A stretch of 64,000 nt of DNA from Burkholderia sp. Bp8963 (GCF_003854275.1 NZ_QTQP01000025.1:52788-116787); one strand, 5' to 3'; counted from the first letter of the stretch, positions 27,715 to 36,655 are shown. Notes: generated from the letters alone by a model not told the origin. Translations and numbers: made by a program.

Positions 27715-28563
27715 TCAGAACAGCGCGTAGCGCGCGGCGATCATCAGCATGCGCGCCTTCGGCTTGCGGATCGGCTCGCGCGGCGCGTCGAAGCCGCGGG
27801 CGATCGCGGCCTCGAGAATGCAGCGGTATGCGCCCGACATGATGCGCGGCGCCTTCACCTGCGCGCGAGCGCAGGTATCCATCACCGCGTCCGCCTGCCG
27901 GAAATGCTCGAGCGCGCGCTCGACGAGCGTCGCGCACACGCGCGGCAGCGCCGGCGCGCGCGCGATCGTCACCGGATCGGTGATCGCGATGCCTTCGCGC
28001 GCAAGCAGTTCGCGCGGCAGGTAGCAGCGGTTGATCCCGGCATCCTCGTCGATGTCGCGCAGGATGTTGGTCAGTTGCAGCGCGCGGCCGAGATGGTGCG
28101 ACAGCGTGATCCCTTCGGCCTCCGGCATCCCGAAAATCCTCACCGACAGACGGCCGGCCGCGCTCGCGACGCGGTCGCAATAGAGGTCGAGCGTCGGTTC
28201 GTCGGGCGCGCAGATGTCTTCGGCGGCGTCCATCGCCATCCCGTCGATCATCGCGTGGAAATCGTCGCGCTTCAGGTCGAACGCGCGGATCTCGCGCGTG
28301 AGCGCCGCGAGATGGCGCGGCGGCTGGCCGGCGAAGCACGCGTCGATGTCCGCGCGCCAGCGCTCGAGGCCGGCGGCGCGCTCGGCGCGCGGCAGGTCGC
28401 TGTCGGCGATGTCGTCGACCGCGCGGCAGAACGCATACACCTGGAACATCGCGTCGCGTTGCGCGGCCGGCAGGATGCGCATCGCGAGATAAAAAGAACT
28501 GCCCGATGTGACGGCAGCGGCGTCGGTTTCTTGTTCGTCCACGACGAGATTGGAAACGGCCAA
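27715..28563 (-). CDS. hpnD: Presqualene diphosphate synthase HpnD
   Basis: A squalene/phytoene-synthase-family enzyme with both Asp-rich substrate motifs: the first in FCRAVDDIAD and the second in TNILRDIDEDAG. HpnD joins two farnesyl diphosphates to presqualene diphosphate, the first committed hopanoid step. The start is uncertain: TTG 28563 (LAVSNLVVDEQE, 282 residues) has GGAG seven bases upstream, whereas in-frame GTG codons at 28575 and 28587 lack a ribosome-binding site. It heads the minus-strand operon. The partner HpnC is not in the window. Confidence 0.87.
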   Translation of the reverse strand: MAVSNLVVDEQETDAAAVTSGSSFYLAMRILPAAQRDAMFQVYAFCRAVDDIADSDLPRAERAAGLERWRADIDACFAGQPPRHLAALTREIRAFDLKRDDFHAMIDGMAMDAAEDICAPDEPTLDLYCDRVASAAGRLSVRIFGMPEAEGITLSHHLGRALQLTNILRDIDEDAGINRCYLPRELLAREGIAITDPVTIARAPALPRVCATLVERALEHFRQADAVMDTCARAQVKAPRIMSGAYRCILEAAIARGFDAPREPIRKPKARMLMIAARYALF

Positions 28564-28831
28564 GACGAGCTCCACGGAGACGCCCACGCGGGGCGATTGA
28601 AGAAGCCATGCCCGGCTGGGATGGTAAAGGCGTCAATTACGTGCGAGATGTGCGAACGTTCGACGCAGACAGGCACAAATTACCGGCCGGAAGCCGGAAT
28701 TGGCCGAAAGTATAGCAATCTTTGAAGGTCGATGGCGGGTTGGCCACCGCGCCGCGCCGCGGCGCTAGCGGCCGCGCAAGCCGCGCGCAGCGGGCCGCTG
28801 CGGGTGACGGGCTATGCGTTGCAGCCCGCAC

Positions 28832-29164
28832 CTAGCCGTACACGACGTCACGCTGCAGGTCGAGCGCAATCAGCCCCATTTCGCGTGTCAGCAGCAGCAT
28901 CGCGCGGCGCTCGAGCCGCGAACCCATGAAACTCGTCACGCGGCCGTCGGGTTCCGCGGTGAACTGGAACAACGGGCCGCCGGTGCCGAACCAGGCGCCG
29001 GGCACGTCGGGGGATTCCTGCCAGTCGATCTGCTCGAACACGCGCGTGATGCCCGCGCGTACCGCGGCACTTGCGCCGATCGGCGGCGCGACGTCGCCGA
29101 GGTCGTCGAGCGAATAGGGGCCCGGCTTGTCGGGTTTCCGGTAGAAGAGATAGTCGACGTTCAT
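28832..29164 (-). CDS. Small conserved-looking protein of unknown function
   Basis: A 110-residue soluble protein beginning MNVDYLFYRKPDKPGPYSLDDLG. I do not recognise a family. It is acidic at the N-terminus, has no signal peptide or membrane segment, and its codon use resembles its neighbours. It stands alone between the hopanoid operon and the hydrolase gene, with about 180 bases of AT-richer sequence upstream. Codon choice and composition make it likely real; no role is proposed. Confidence 0.6.
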   Translation of the reverse strand: MNVDYLFYRKPDKPGPYSLDDLGDVAPPIGASAAVRAGITRVFEQIDWQESPDVPGAWFGTGGPLFQFTAEPDGRVTSFMGSRLERRAMLLLTREMGLIALDLQRDVVYG

Positions 29165-29346
29165 GGGGCGCGATCGGTTCAAAACATCAAATTAACGCGA
29201 TCCGATGCGAATTCAAATCAGATCAGAACGAAATGTGGCCTGTGCGACACATTGAGGGCCATATTGCCGCAGGCCGCCGCCGCTTGGCCCGCGCGGGTTC
29301 GTCTAAGATGATGCCTTATCTGAAAATCATAACCCCCCGAGAACCG

Positions 29347-30243
29347 ATGGAGACGAACTTGACCGCCGCTTCGCCCGCATCCCAGCAGTCCGCCCACCCC
29401 GTCTTCGTGCTCGTGCATGGCGCATGGCAAGGTGCGTGGTGCTACGCGCACGTCGCGGCCGCGCTCGCCGCGCGCGGCCACCTGTCGATCGCGCGCGACC
29501 TGCCCGCGCACGGGATCAACGCGCGCTTTCCCGCGTCGTACTTCAAGCGTCCGCTCGACAAGGAAGCGTTCGGCGCCGAGCCGTCGCCGGTTGCGAACAC
29601 GACGCTCGACGACTATGCGTCGCAGGTGATGCAGGCCGTCGACGACGCGTATGCGCTCGGCCATGGCAAGGTCGTCCTCGTCGGCCACAGCATGGGCGGC
29701 CTCGCGATCACCGCGGCCGCCGAGCGGATGCCCGAGAAGATTGCGAAGATCGTCTATCTCGCGGCGTTCATGCCCGCATCGGGCGTGCCGGGCCTCGACT
29801 ACGTGCGCGCGCCGGAAAACCGGGGCGAGATGCTCGGCCAGCTGATGCTCGCAAGCCCGCGCACGGCCGGTGCGCTGCGCATCGATCCGCGCAGCGACGA
29901 CGCCGCGTATCACGCGACGGCCAGGCAAGCGCTGTTCGACGACGTGTCGCAGGCGGAATACGAGGCGGTGGCGAACCTGATGAGCTGCGACGTGCCGGCC
30001 GCGCCGTTCGCGACCGCGATCCCGACCACCGCCGCGCGCTGGGGCGCGATCGACCGGCACTACATCAAGTGCCTGCAGGACCGCGTGATCCTGCCCGCGC
30101 TGCAGCAGCGCTTCATCGACGAAGCCGACGCGTTCGCACCGGACAACCCGACGCACGTGCACCAGCTCGACAGCAGCCACTCGCCGTACATCTCGCAGCC
30201 GGCGGTGCTCGCTGGCGTGCTGGCCGACATCGCGAAGAGCTGA
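29347..30243 (+). CDS. Alpha/beta hydrolase, esterase-like
   Basis: A 298-residue alpha/beta-hydrolase. The oxyanion segment is VLVHGAWQGAWCY, the nucleophile Ser is in VLVGHSMGGLA, and the catalytic His is probably the one in LDSSHSPYISQPA near the end. The pattern resembles plant-type methyl esterases and hydroxynitrile-lyase-like bacterial hydrolases. No signal peptide is present, so it is likely cytoplasmic; the substrate is unknown. I chose ATG 29347 over upstream in-frame ATGs at 29308 and 29311 because the domain starts shortly after it. Convergent with the cyclase gene, four bases apart. Confidence 0.8.
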   Translation: METNLTAASPASQQSAHPVFVLVHGAWQGAWCYAHVAAALAARGHLSIARDLPAHGINARFPASYFKRPLDKEAFGAEPSPVANTTLDDYASQVMQAVDDAYALGHGKVVLVGHSMGGLAITAAAERMPEKIAKIVYLAAFMPASGVPGLDYVRAPENRGEMLGQLMLASPRTAGALRIDPRSDDAAYHATARQALFDDVSQAEYEAVANLMSCDVPAAPFATAIPTTAARWGAIDRHYIKCLQDRVILPALQQRFIDEADAFAPDNPTHVHQLDSSHSPYISQPAVLAGVLADIAKS

Positions 30244-30247
30244 AAAT

Positions 30248-31192
30248 CTATGCGTAGGCCACCGAACGATCGCGGCCGAGCCGCTTCGCGCGATAGAGCG
30301 CGGCGTCGGCCTCGTTGACGATGATGTCGTAAGTCAACGCGCCCGGCCGCGCGCACGCGGCGCCGACGCTCGCCGTCACCGGCACGCTCACGCCTTCGGC
30401 CTCGACCGGCGCACGACTGATCTCGCAACGCACCTTCTCCGCGACCAGCATCGCTTCGTCGAGATCCGTGCACGGCAGCAGCAGCGCGAATTCCTCGCCG
30501 CCGAAGCGGCCGAACGTGTCCTGCGCGCGCACGATCGCGGTAACGCGCTGCGCCATCTCGCGCAACACCGTGTCGCCGACCGCGTGGCCGAAGCGGTCGT
30601 TGATCGTCTTGAAGTGGTCGAGGTCGAACAGCAGCACCGACAGGTTGCCGCCGTAGCGCTGCCAGCGCGCGTACTCGTCGTGCAGCCGCGCCTCGAAATA
30701 GCGCCGGTTCGCGATGCCGGTCAGGCCGTCGAGGTTCGCATGCTCGCGCAGCTTCGCGACCGCCTCTTCGCGCTCGCGCTGCATCACGCTGACGTGCGTG
30801 ACATCCGAGATCGTCACGCACACCGCCTCGACTTCGCGCCCGCGCGTGAGCGGCATGAACGTGCAGTCCTGCTGCATGAAGTCGACGCCCCCCGTGATCG
30901 GCCGGTCGTGCTCGAAGCGGAACAGGTACGGGCGCTGCTCCCACGAGCTGAACGCAAAGCTGCCGAGCTGAAACACGCTCTCGAGCTTGCGCGCGAGCCA
31001 CGCGCGCGGCAGGTCCGGAAAGCTGTCGAACAGGTTGCGGCCGATCACGTCGGCCGCGGCGACGCCGCTGTGGTCCTGCATGAAGCGATTCCACATCAGC
31101 ACGTTCATCGCGCGATCGAGCACGAACAGGCCGAACCCGACCCGTTCGATCACGAGATCGCTCAGCGAAGCGGAAGAGGTGGTGACAGTCAT
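30248..31192 (-). CDS. PAS-GGDEF diguanylate cyclase
   Basis: A 314-residue cytoplasmic cyclase: PAS domain (about 10-130, GFGLFVLDRAMNVLMWNRFM) and GGDEF domain (about 148-310) beginning NLDGLTGIANRRYFE. The active motif is GRFGGEEF, and RAQD lies five residues before GGEEF as an inhibitory I-site. It is the last of three overlapping genes; its ATG overlaps the stop of the CheC-type gene (ATGA). It is therefore probably the output enzyme of the response-regulator/CheC pathway. Confidence 0.87.
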   Translation of the reverse strand: MTVTTSSASLSDLVIERVGFGLFVLDRAMNVLMWNRFMQDHSGVAAADVIGRNLFDSFPDLPRAWLARKLESVFQLGSFAFSSWEQRPYLFRFEHDRPITGGVDFMQQDCTFMPLTRGREVEAVCVTISDVTHVSVMQREREEAVAKLREHANLDGLTGIANRRYFEARLHDEYARWQRYGGNLSVLLFDLDHFKTINDRFGHAVGDTVLREMAQRVTAIVRAQDTFGRFGGEEFALLLPCTDLDEAMLVAEKVRCEISRAPVEAEGVSVPVTASVGAACARPGALTYDIIVNEADAALYRAKRLGRDRSVAYA

Positions 31193-31854
31193 AGCGCGGA
31201 CAGCAACGCGTCGAGCGCGTCGCCCATCAACCGGATCGAATCCTCGGCCATCAGCATCACGAAATGCGCGCGGAAGCCGTCGCCCTCGAGCCCGAAGTTC
31301 ACCTCGAGCAGCAGCGCAACGCTCCATGCGAGCACGGTCGGCTGGAATACGTCGTCGAACGACATGTCGGCACCGAGCAGGCCCGGCGGAAAGAACACCG
31401 GCGTGCGGCCGAGCTCGTCGAGGATCGACGCGACGCACGCGCCAATCAGCACGTTCGCGACGTCGAACACGAGTTCGTCGTGGCTCGCAACCTCGCCGCG
31501 CGCGGCCGGGTCGCCGTCGTCCGCCGCACGCGCGCCCCATGCGCCGTCGCCGAACGTGCGGTCGACGAGCGACACGAGTCGCGGGACGCCCGCGCTGCGG
31601 CACAGCACGAGCGCTTCACCCTTGATGTCGGACCTGAACCCCTGGCGCACGGCGGTCACGTTCTCGTGTATGCCCGTCATCTCGCGCAGCGCATTGCCCG
31701 CATTGACCGCATGCACGATGCGCACGCGCGGCACCGACAGCTCGATGAAGCGGCCGAGCAGCAACGCGAGGCGCGCCGCGGCGCGGCCCATCGCGAGATT
31801 GGCGATTTCCTGCAACGCGTCGCGTTGCTCCGCCGTGAACACCGATTCAGGCAT
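31189..31854 (-). CDS. CheC-type chemotaxis phosphatase-like protein
   Basis: A 221-residue protein of the CheC/CheX group. The N-terminal segment AEQRDALQEIANLAMGRAAA and the second helix EVASHDELVFDVANVLIGACV carry the paired E-x3-N signature of aspartyl-phosphate phosphatases. It probably dephosphorylates the response regulator encoded just upstream, which it overlaps by eight bases. I chose ATG 31854, ten bases after AAGGAG; ATG 31863 is too close to that site. No chemotaxis operon is nearby, so it likely serves the local cyclic-di-GMP pathway. Confidence 0.8.
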   Translation of the reverse strand: MPESVFTAEQRDALQEIANLAMGRAAARLALLLGRFIELSVPRVRIVHAVNAGNALREMTGIHENVTAVRQGFRSDIKGEALVLCRSAGVPRLVSLVDRTFGDGAWGARAADDGDPAARGEVASHDELVFDVANVLIGACVASILDELGRTPVFFPPGLLGADMSFDDVFQPTVLAWSVALLLEVNFGLEGDGFRAHFVMLMAEDSIRLMGDALDALLSAL

Positions 31855-32215
31855 ACAACCCATACTCCTTGAGAATGGGCAGCAACGCCTCCAACGTCAC
31901 GGGCTTCGCGACGAACGCGATCGCGCCGAGCTCGAGCACGCGCTCGCGCGCCTGCGGCTGGATATCGGCGGATACCACGATCACGAACGTGTTCAAATCC
32001 TCGTGGCGCAACGTCTCCAGCACCTGATAGCCGCTCATGTCGGGCATCGTCAGGTCGAGAAACATCACGGAAGCCTTGCCGTCACGATAGAGCGCCAGTG
32101 CCTCGCGGCCGTTCGCGGCATACGCGACGTCGACGTCCCAGTCCCCCGGTAAGGCCTTCGTCAACAACTTGCGAGCGAGCAGCGAATCGTCGGCAATCAC
32201 AATCGGCAAAGGCAT
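31847..32215 (-). CDS. Stand-alone CheY-like response regulator
   Basis: A 122-residue single receiver domain: acidic pair in IVIADDSLLARKLL, phosphoacceptor Asp in VMFLDLTMPDMSG, and the conserved Lys in FVAKPVTLEALL. It has no output domain. It is translationally coupled to the CheC-type gene and then to a PAS-GGDEF gene, forming a compact regulatory operon. The reading frame stays open to about 32503, but the added sequence is Pro/Arg-rich without domain character, so I start at ATG 32215; no strong ribosome-binding site is seen there. Confidence 0.85.
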   Translation of the reverse strand: MPLPIVIADDSLLARKLLTKALPGDWDVDVAYAANGREALALYRDGKASVMFLDLTMPDMSGYQVLETLRHEDLNTFVIVVSADIQPQARERVLELGAIAFVAKPVTLEALLPILKEYGLYA

Positions 32216-32709
32216 GGCGGGCGGAGCGGTATGCGGAATGGTCTCTCTCGCGTTAACGGCCGCGTCGCGCACTTCTTGAGGCCTCGCACGAACCGGCTCA
32301 GGCATTCCGCCGGACGGCCGGGCGGCGGGCGCCGCCGCGCGATTCGCGTGCGACGCGGGCCGCGAGCGGTGCTCGGCGGGCGCGTATCTGTCAGGGAAAG
32401 CAAGGCGCGATTCTCTGAGTAAAACCGGTGCGGTGCAACTCTCCATATTCACGGTTTCGGACAAAATCCATCCGATCACGCGGCATTCGGAAAACAGGTG
32501 CAACCAATTTCGCGATCGAGACGCAAAATTTTCCTTTGTGTACGTTTGCGCTTCCGGATTCGTCGCGTTTTCAATCTGACGAATTCACCCTGTAGGAACC
32601 GTCAGGGTCGCGCGGGCCTCGCGCGTCGAGGAGGCGTCGAGTGGGCGGCGGGGGGCGGGCGCAACTCGTTTATGATGGCAGGCACCTTCGTTTCACCCTT
32701 TTCCCTCCG
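32216..32709. promoter_or_regulatory. Divergent intergenic region, response regulator / hybrid kinase
   Basis: A 494-base gap with an AT-rich core around 32500-32590 that presumably holds both promoters. No gene, operator or RNA structure stands out. An N-terminal extension of the minus-strand receiver gene into this region cannot be excluded. Confidence 0.4.
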
Positions 32710-34956
32710 ATGACGTCCGAACGGCCCGCCGACTCCCGCGACCACGCTTCCGCCGACGATTGGCAGGAGGACGACGGGACCTACGCGTCCGGCGCTCCCG
32801 AACACGATTTCGCGGTCCGCCGCGTGACGCTGATCGTGCTGCTGATCGCGGCGATCGTGCTGCCGTGCATCTATGTGTCGGTGATGGCCTACAACGATCT
32901 GAAGGCGCGCGAGGCCGCCGCGAGCGACGTGACGATGCGCACCGTGCGCGTCGCCGAGGAGCACGCGCTCAAGGTGTTCGACCTGAGCGAAACGCTCGAT
33001 GCGCGCATCGTCGATCTCGTGCAGGACCTGGACGACTCGACGGTGCGGCAGCACGAATCCGACATTCACGATGCGCTCAACACGGTCGGCGGCGGCTACC
33101 CGCAGGTCGCGGCCGTGTCGATCTTCGGTGCGAGCGGGATGCTGCTCGCGAACAGCCTCTACTACCCGGCGCCGTACGCGTCGATCGCGAAACGCGACGA
33201 CTTCATCGGCATCCGCGACGGCAAGGTCATCGAACACATCTCGCGCCTGATGATGGGGCCGCTCAAGCTCGAGAACATTCCCGTGTTCAATACGGGTGTC
33301 GCGCGGCGCCACAGCGACGGGACGTTCGCCGGCATGGTGTCGATCGCGCTGAAGTCGTCGTATTTCAACGCGTTCTACCGCGACCTGCTCGGCGGCGCGA
33401 AAACGCCGATGACGATGGCGCTCACGCGGACCGACGGCGCCGTGCTCGCGTCGTATCCGCCGCAGCCGGCCGCCGCGCTTGCCGAACAGGTGCTGCTGCC
33501 GGACGGCGAGCGGACCGACCCGCGCGCGGGCGTCGTGCGCGTGCGTCACGACGCGGGCAGCGAGATCGTCGCGTACCGGCAGGTCGGCAGCTATCCGGTG
33601 TACGTGTCGTGCGCCTACCGGACCTCGGCGATCTGGCGTGAATGGTACGAACACCTGAGCGTACTGTTCGCGTCGATGTTCGCGCCGTCGTTCGCGCTGT
33701 GGTGCGTGATCTGGCTGTCGCTCAAGCGCCTCAAGGCGGAAGAGGAGGCGTGGGATCGCTGGCAGGCCGAAGCGTCGATGCGGCGCTCGATCGAATCGGC
33801 ATACCGGCAGTCGCGCAAGATGCAGGCGCTCGGCAATCTGGTCGGCAGCGTCGCGCACGACTTCAACAACCTGCTGATGATCATCTCGAGCAACGTGCAG
33901 ATCGTGCGGCGTCGCGGCGTTCAGCATCTCGACATCGAGCTCGGCGCGATCGAGCGCGCGCTGAAGAACGGACAGTCGCTGACGCGCCAGCTGCTCGGCG
34001 TTGCGCGCAAGCAGCCGCTGCACAACGAGACGATCGACGTCGGGCAGTGGGTCGGCACCTGCCGCGAACTGCTGAAGACGTCGCTCGGCTCGAAATCGTC
34101 GCTGATCGTCGCGATCGCCCCCGGCGTGTGGCCGATCCGCGTGGACGTGGCCGAGCTCGAGCTCGCGGTCATCAACCTGGCCGTCAATGCGCGCGACGCG
34201 ATGCCGACCGGCGGCCGCTTCACCGTCGACGCGCGCAACGTGACGTTCCGCCGCGAAGACGGCTTTCCGCTGACCGGCGATTTCGTGCAGATCTCGCTCG
34301 ACGATACGGGCGCCGGCATGGCGCCCGACGTGCTCGCGCGCGCATTCGAGCCGCTGTTCACGACGAAGACCCAGGGGATGGGCACCGGGCTCGGGCTGCC
34401 GCAGGTGTTCGCGTTCTGCGAACGCTCGGGCGGCCTGGCGACGATCGACAGCGCGGTGGGCGCAGGCACGTCCGTGCGGCTCTACCTGCCGCGCGCGAGC
34501 GCGGCGGACCTGGTCGCGCGGCCAGCGCTTGCCGCCGCGCATGCGCACGATGCGAGCCCGGCGGCCGGCCTGAACGTGCTGCTCGTCGAGGACAACAGCG
34601 AAGTCGCCGCCGGCACGGAGGCGCTGCTCACGCTACTCGGACACCGTGTCACCTACGCGGCATCCGCCGACGACGCGCTGCGGCTGGTCGAAGACGCGTC
34701 GGCGCACGAGCGCTTCGACCTCGTGATTTCGGACATCCACATGCCGGGCCGCCTCAACGGCATCGATCTCGCGGAAGCGATCGGATGCCGCCCGGAAAAA
34801 CTGCCCGTCATCCTCGTGACGGGCTATGCGGAGGAGCTCGACCGCACGCGCGGCGTCAACCTGCGCGTGTTGTCGAAGCCGTTCGACATCGCGCTGCTCG
34901 ACGAAATCCTGCAGGGCGTACGCGACGCGCGCGACGCGAAGCACGCGGGGATCTAG
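32710..34956 (+). CDS. Hybrid sensor histidine kinase with C-terminal receiver
   Basis: A 748-residue membrane kinase. TM1 at about 38-60 and TM2 at about 315-337 enclose a periplasmic Cache-like sensor. The kinase core has His383 in GSVAHDFNNLLM and an HATPase domain (INLAVNARDAMPTGG, DDTGAGM, GTGLGLPQVFAFCERSGG), the type found with NtrB/FixL-like kinases. The receiver has Asp675 in LVISDIHMPG. The gene ends directly before the left boundary of the IS110-family element. No output regulator is adjacent; the signal is unknown. Confidence 0.87.
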   Translation: MTSERPADSRDHASADDWQEDDGTYASGAPEHDFAVRRVTLIVLLIAAIVLPCIYVSVMAYNDLKAREAAASDVTMRTVRVAEEHALKVFDLSETLDARIVDLVQDLDDSTVRQHESDIHDALNTVGGGYPQVAAVSIFGASGMLLANSLYYPAPYASIAKRDDFIGIRDGKVIEHISRLMMGPLKLENIPVFNTGVARRHSDGTFAGMVSIALKSSYFNAFYRDLLGGAKTPMTMALTRTDGAVLASYPPQPAAALAEQVLLPDGERTDPRAGVVRVRHDAGSEIVAYRQVGSYPVYVSCAYRTSAIWREWYEHLSVLFASMFAPSFALWCVIWLSLKRLKAEEEAWDRWQAEASMRRSIESAYRQSRKMQALGNLVGSVAHDFNNLLMIISSNVQIVRRRGVQHLDIELGAIERALKNGQSLTRQLLGVARKQPLHNETIDVGQWVGTCRELLKTSLGSKSSLIVAIAPGVWPIRVDVAELELAVINLAVNARDAMPTGGRFTVDARNVTFRREDGFPLTGDFVQISLDDTGAGMAPDVLARAFEPLFTTKTQGMGTGLGLPQVFAFCERSGGLATIDSAVGAGTSVRLYLPRASAADLVARPALAAAHAHDASPAAGLNVLLVEDNSEVAAGTEALLTLLGHRVTYAASADDALRLVEDASAHERFDLVISDIHMPGRLNGIDLAEAIGCRPEKLPVILVTGYAEELDRTRGVNLRVLSKPFDIALLDEILQGVRDARDAKHAGI

Positions 34957-35037
34957 ATACTATGGAAGGGCCGTGAAAGTAAGCCCCCTGGAGTAAAACG
35001 AGGATTCGGAGACTCGTTTCTCGAAAGGAGCACGCAA

Positions 35038-36189
35038 ATGGATGCGCCCGACATGGCCCTTCAAGGGCAGGATACGACGGTAGCTGGCCAGCTGTACATG
35101 GCTTTGGAACTGGGCGAGAAGAACTGGAAGCTGTCCCTGGGGAGCGGCGCGCAGGCACCCAGCCGTTGCACGGTCGCCGCCGGGGATACCGGGGCAGTAC
35201 TGATCGCGATCGCAAAGGCGCGGCTGCGCTGCCGCCTACGCGCCGATGCATCGGTATTCAGCTGCTACGAGGCAGGCCGCGACGGCTTCTGGTTGCATCG
35301 CTGGCTGGCTCAACAGGGAATCGTCAATGTTGTGGTGGACTCCGCAAGCATCGAAGTAAACCGCCGGGCCCGTCGCGCGAAGACGGACCGACTCGACAGC
35401 GACAAGCTGCTGTCGATGCTGATGCGTTATCACGCTGGCGAGAAGCGCGTATGGGCGGTCGCGCGCATCCCCACGCCCGAGCAGGAGGATGACCGGCGGC
35501 TGCACCGCGAAGTCGAGCGTCTGCGACGGGAACGTACCGCCCACTGCAACCGGATCCGCTCCCTGCTGGTATTGCACAACCTGCGGGTCGAGCGCATTGG
35601 CGGCCGGCTATGGGTGCGCTGGTGGGCTTATCAGGCCGCGCGGCTGTTGCCAGGCGTGCGCGCCGAAATCGAACGAGAGCTTGAGCGACTCACGCTCGTT
35701 CTCACGCAGATCAAGACGCTCGAAGCGCAGCAGGAGCAACAGGTTCGCAGTGGCATGCAGCCTGCGGTCGCGCGGTTGTCGCAGCTTGCGGGGATCGGGA
35801 TCGGCAGCGCATGGACTTTGACGAAGGAACTCTTTGGCTGGCGGCAGTTTCACAATCGCCGGGAAGTTGCCGGCTGCCTGGGTCTTGCGCCGACCCCTTA
35901 CGCAAGCGGCACCAGCGAAGTCGAGCAGGGAATCAGCAAGGCGGGCAACAAGCGAGCCCGATGGCTGATGGTCGAACTCGCGTGGAGCTGGCTGCGCTAC
36001 CAGCCCAACAGCCAGCTCACTCGCTGGTTCAGTGAGCGCTTTGCCGGCGCAGGCAAGCGGCTGCGGCGCATTGGTATCGTGGCGCTCGCACGGCGTCTGG
36101 CGATTGCCCTGTGGCGCTACTTTGAACAGGGTGAAATTCCCGCCGGCGCGAGACTCAAGCCGGGTGACATCAACCTTGCGAGGGCGTAA
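35038..36189 (+). CDS. IS110-family transposase (DEDD N-terminal, transposase_20 C-terminal)
   Basis: A 383-residue transposase. The N-terminal RuvC-like domain should carry a DEDD tetrad: ALELGEKNW, SCYEAGRDGFWLH, and KTDRLDSDK. At the first position a Glu replaces the usual Asp. The C-terminal domain has the family's ISKAGNKRARWLMVELAW and CLGLAPTPYASGTSE segments, including the Ser region implicated in recombination. GAAAGGAG precedes ATG 35038. The gene is full length with no frameshift, so the element may still be mobile. Confidence 0.9.
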   Translation: MDAPDMALQGQDTTVAGQLYMALELGEKNWKLSLGSGAQAPSRCTVAAGDTGAVLIAIAKARLRCRLRADASVFSCYEAGRDGFWLHRWLAQQGIVNVVVDSASIEVNRRARRAKTDRLDSDKLLSMLMRYHAGEKRVWAVARIPTPEQEDDRRLHREVERLRRERTAHCNRIRSLLVLHNLRVERIGGRLWVRWWAYQAARLLPGVRAEIERELERLTLVLTQIKTLEAQQEQQVRSGMQPAVARLSQLAGIGIGSAWTLTKELFGWRQFHNRREVAGCLGLAPTPYASGTSEVEQGISKAGNKRARWLMVELAWSWLRYQPNSQLTRWFSERFAGAGKRLRRIGIVALARRLAIALWRYFEQGEIPAGARLKPGDINLARA

Positions 36190-36520
36190 GCGGTACAGGA
36201 AGGCAGGCGATGCTCAACGGTCAACGCGCCCGTAACACGCTCGGGCTACCCATCCGGGTGGCCGTTGCGCTAGATGGGGCGCGTCGGTAACAGAGTGGTT
36301 CCAGCGCTTTGCGCATGCGGTATGAGGTGCTCGGCTTCGCAGGCCGGCACGGATAGAAGGTAGAGCCGGCACTGGCCGGTCCATCAGACACTCTGACCTG
36401 AATACGACGTGGAGAGGCTTGCTTGCCCATGGCCGTTGCCATCTCAACGCTGAGTGGAAAAGGACGCATATCGTTTGACACTGCATTCCCATCAATCAGG
36501 GCTTGACTTCCAATGCCCCA
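36190..36520 (+). ncRNA. IS110 3' non-coding end, candidate bridge-RNA region
   Basis: About 330 bases between the transposase stop and the inferred right end contain no convincing reading frame but several short inverted repeats, for example CGGGCTACCCATCCGGGTGG near 36240-36262 and GCCGGCACTGGCCGGT near 36366-36381. IS110-family elements encode a structured RNA in their long non-coding end that pairs with target and donor DNA; the long 3' end here fits the IS1111-like arrangement. The RNA itself is inferred. Confidence 0.45.
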
Positions 36521-36554
36521 TAGAAGGGCCTGTTCACGCTAATAACGGGCTTGC

Positions 36555-36655
36555 GCTGGCCACCAGAAGGGCCGAGCGCGAGGATTGCGACGAAGCGAAT
36601 ACTCGACGTATTCGCGAGGAGCATGACGCGGCGATCGGCCCTTCTGGTGGCCAGC
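36555..36655. repeat. 101-bp palindromic element next to the IS
   Basis: Two perfectly complementary 21-base arms (36555-36575 and 36635-36655) enclose a 59-base centre that itself has a 7-bp inner stem (36595-36601 with 36609-36615). The outer arm contains AGAAGGGCC, the same core found at both inferred ends of the adjacent IS. It lies between the IS and the FMN reductase gene and has no coding potential I trust. Confidence 0.85.

Larger units (their letters stand above)
34965..36530 (+). mobile_element. IS110-family insertion sequence
   Basis: The element contains one transposase gene, a short 5' end (about 70 bases) and a long 3' non-coding end (about 340 bases), without obvious long terminal inverted repeats, as expected for this family. 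Boundaries are inferred from an 8-base direct repeat GAAGGGCC (34965-34972 and 36523-36530), extended to ATRGAAGGGCC on both sides, which would be the shared core at the two junctions. The true ends could differ by a few bases. Codon use in the gene is less GC-biased than in its neighbours. Confidence 0.7.

Noticed and set aside
32216..32503. N-terminal extension of the lone response regulator
   Set aside because: The translation is Pro/Arg/Ala-rich with no domain and starts in a probable divergent promoter region.
35038..36189. IS110 transposase as a pseudogene
   Set aside because: It is full length with intact N- and C-terminal motifs and a good ribosome-binding site; only one active-site residue is atypical.
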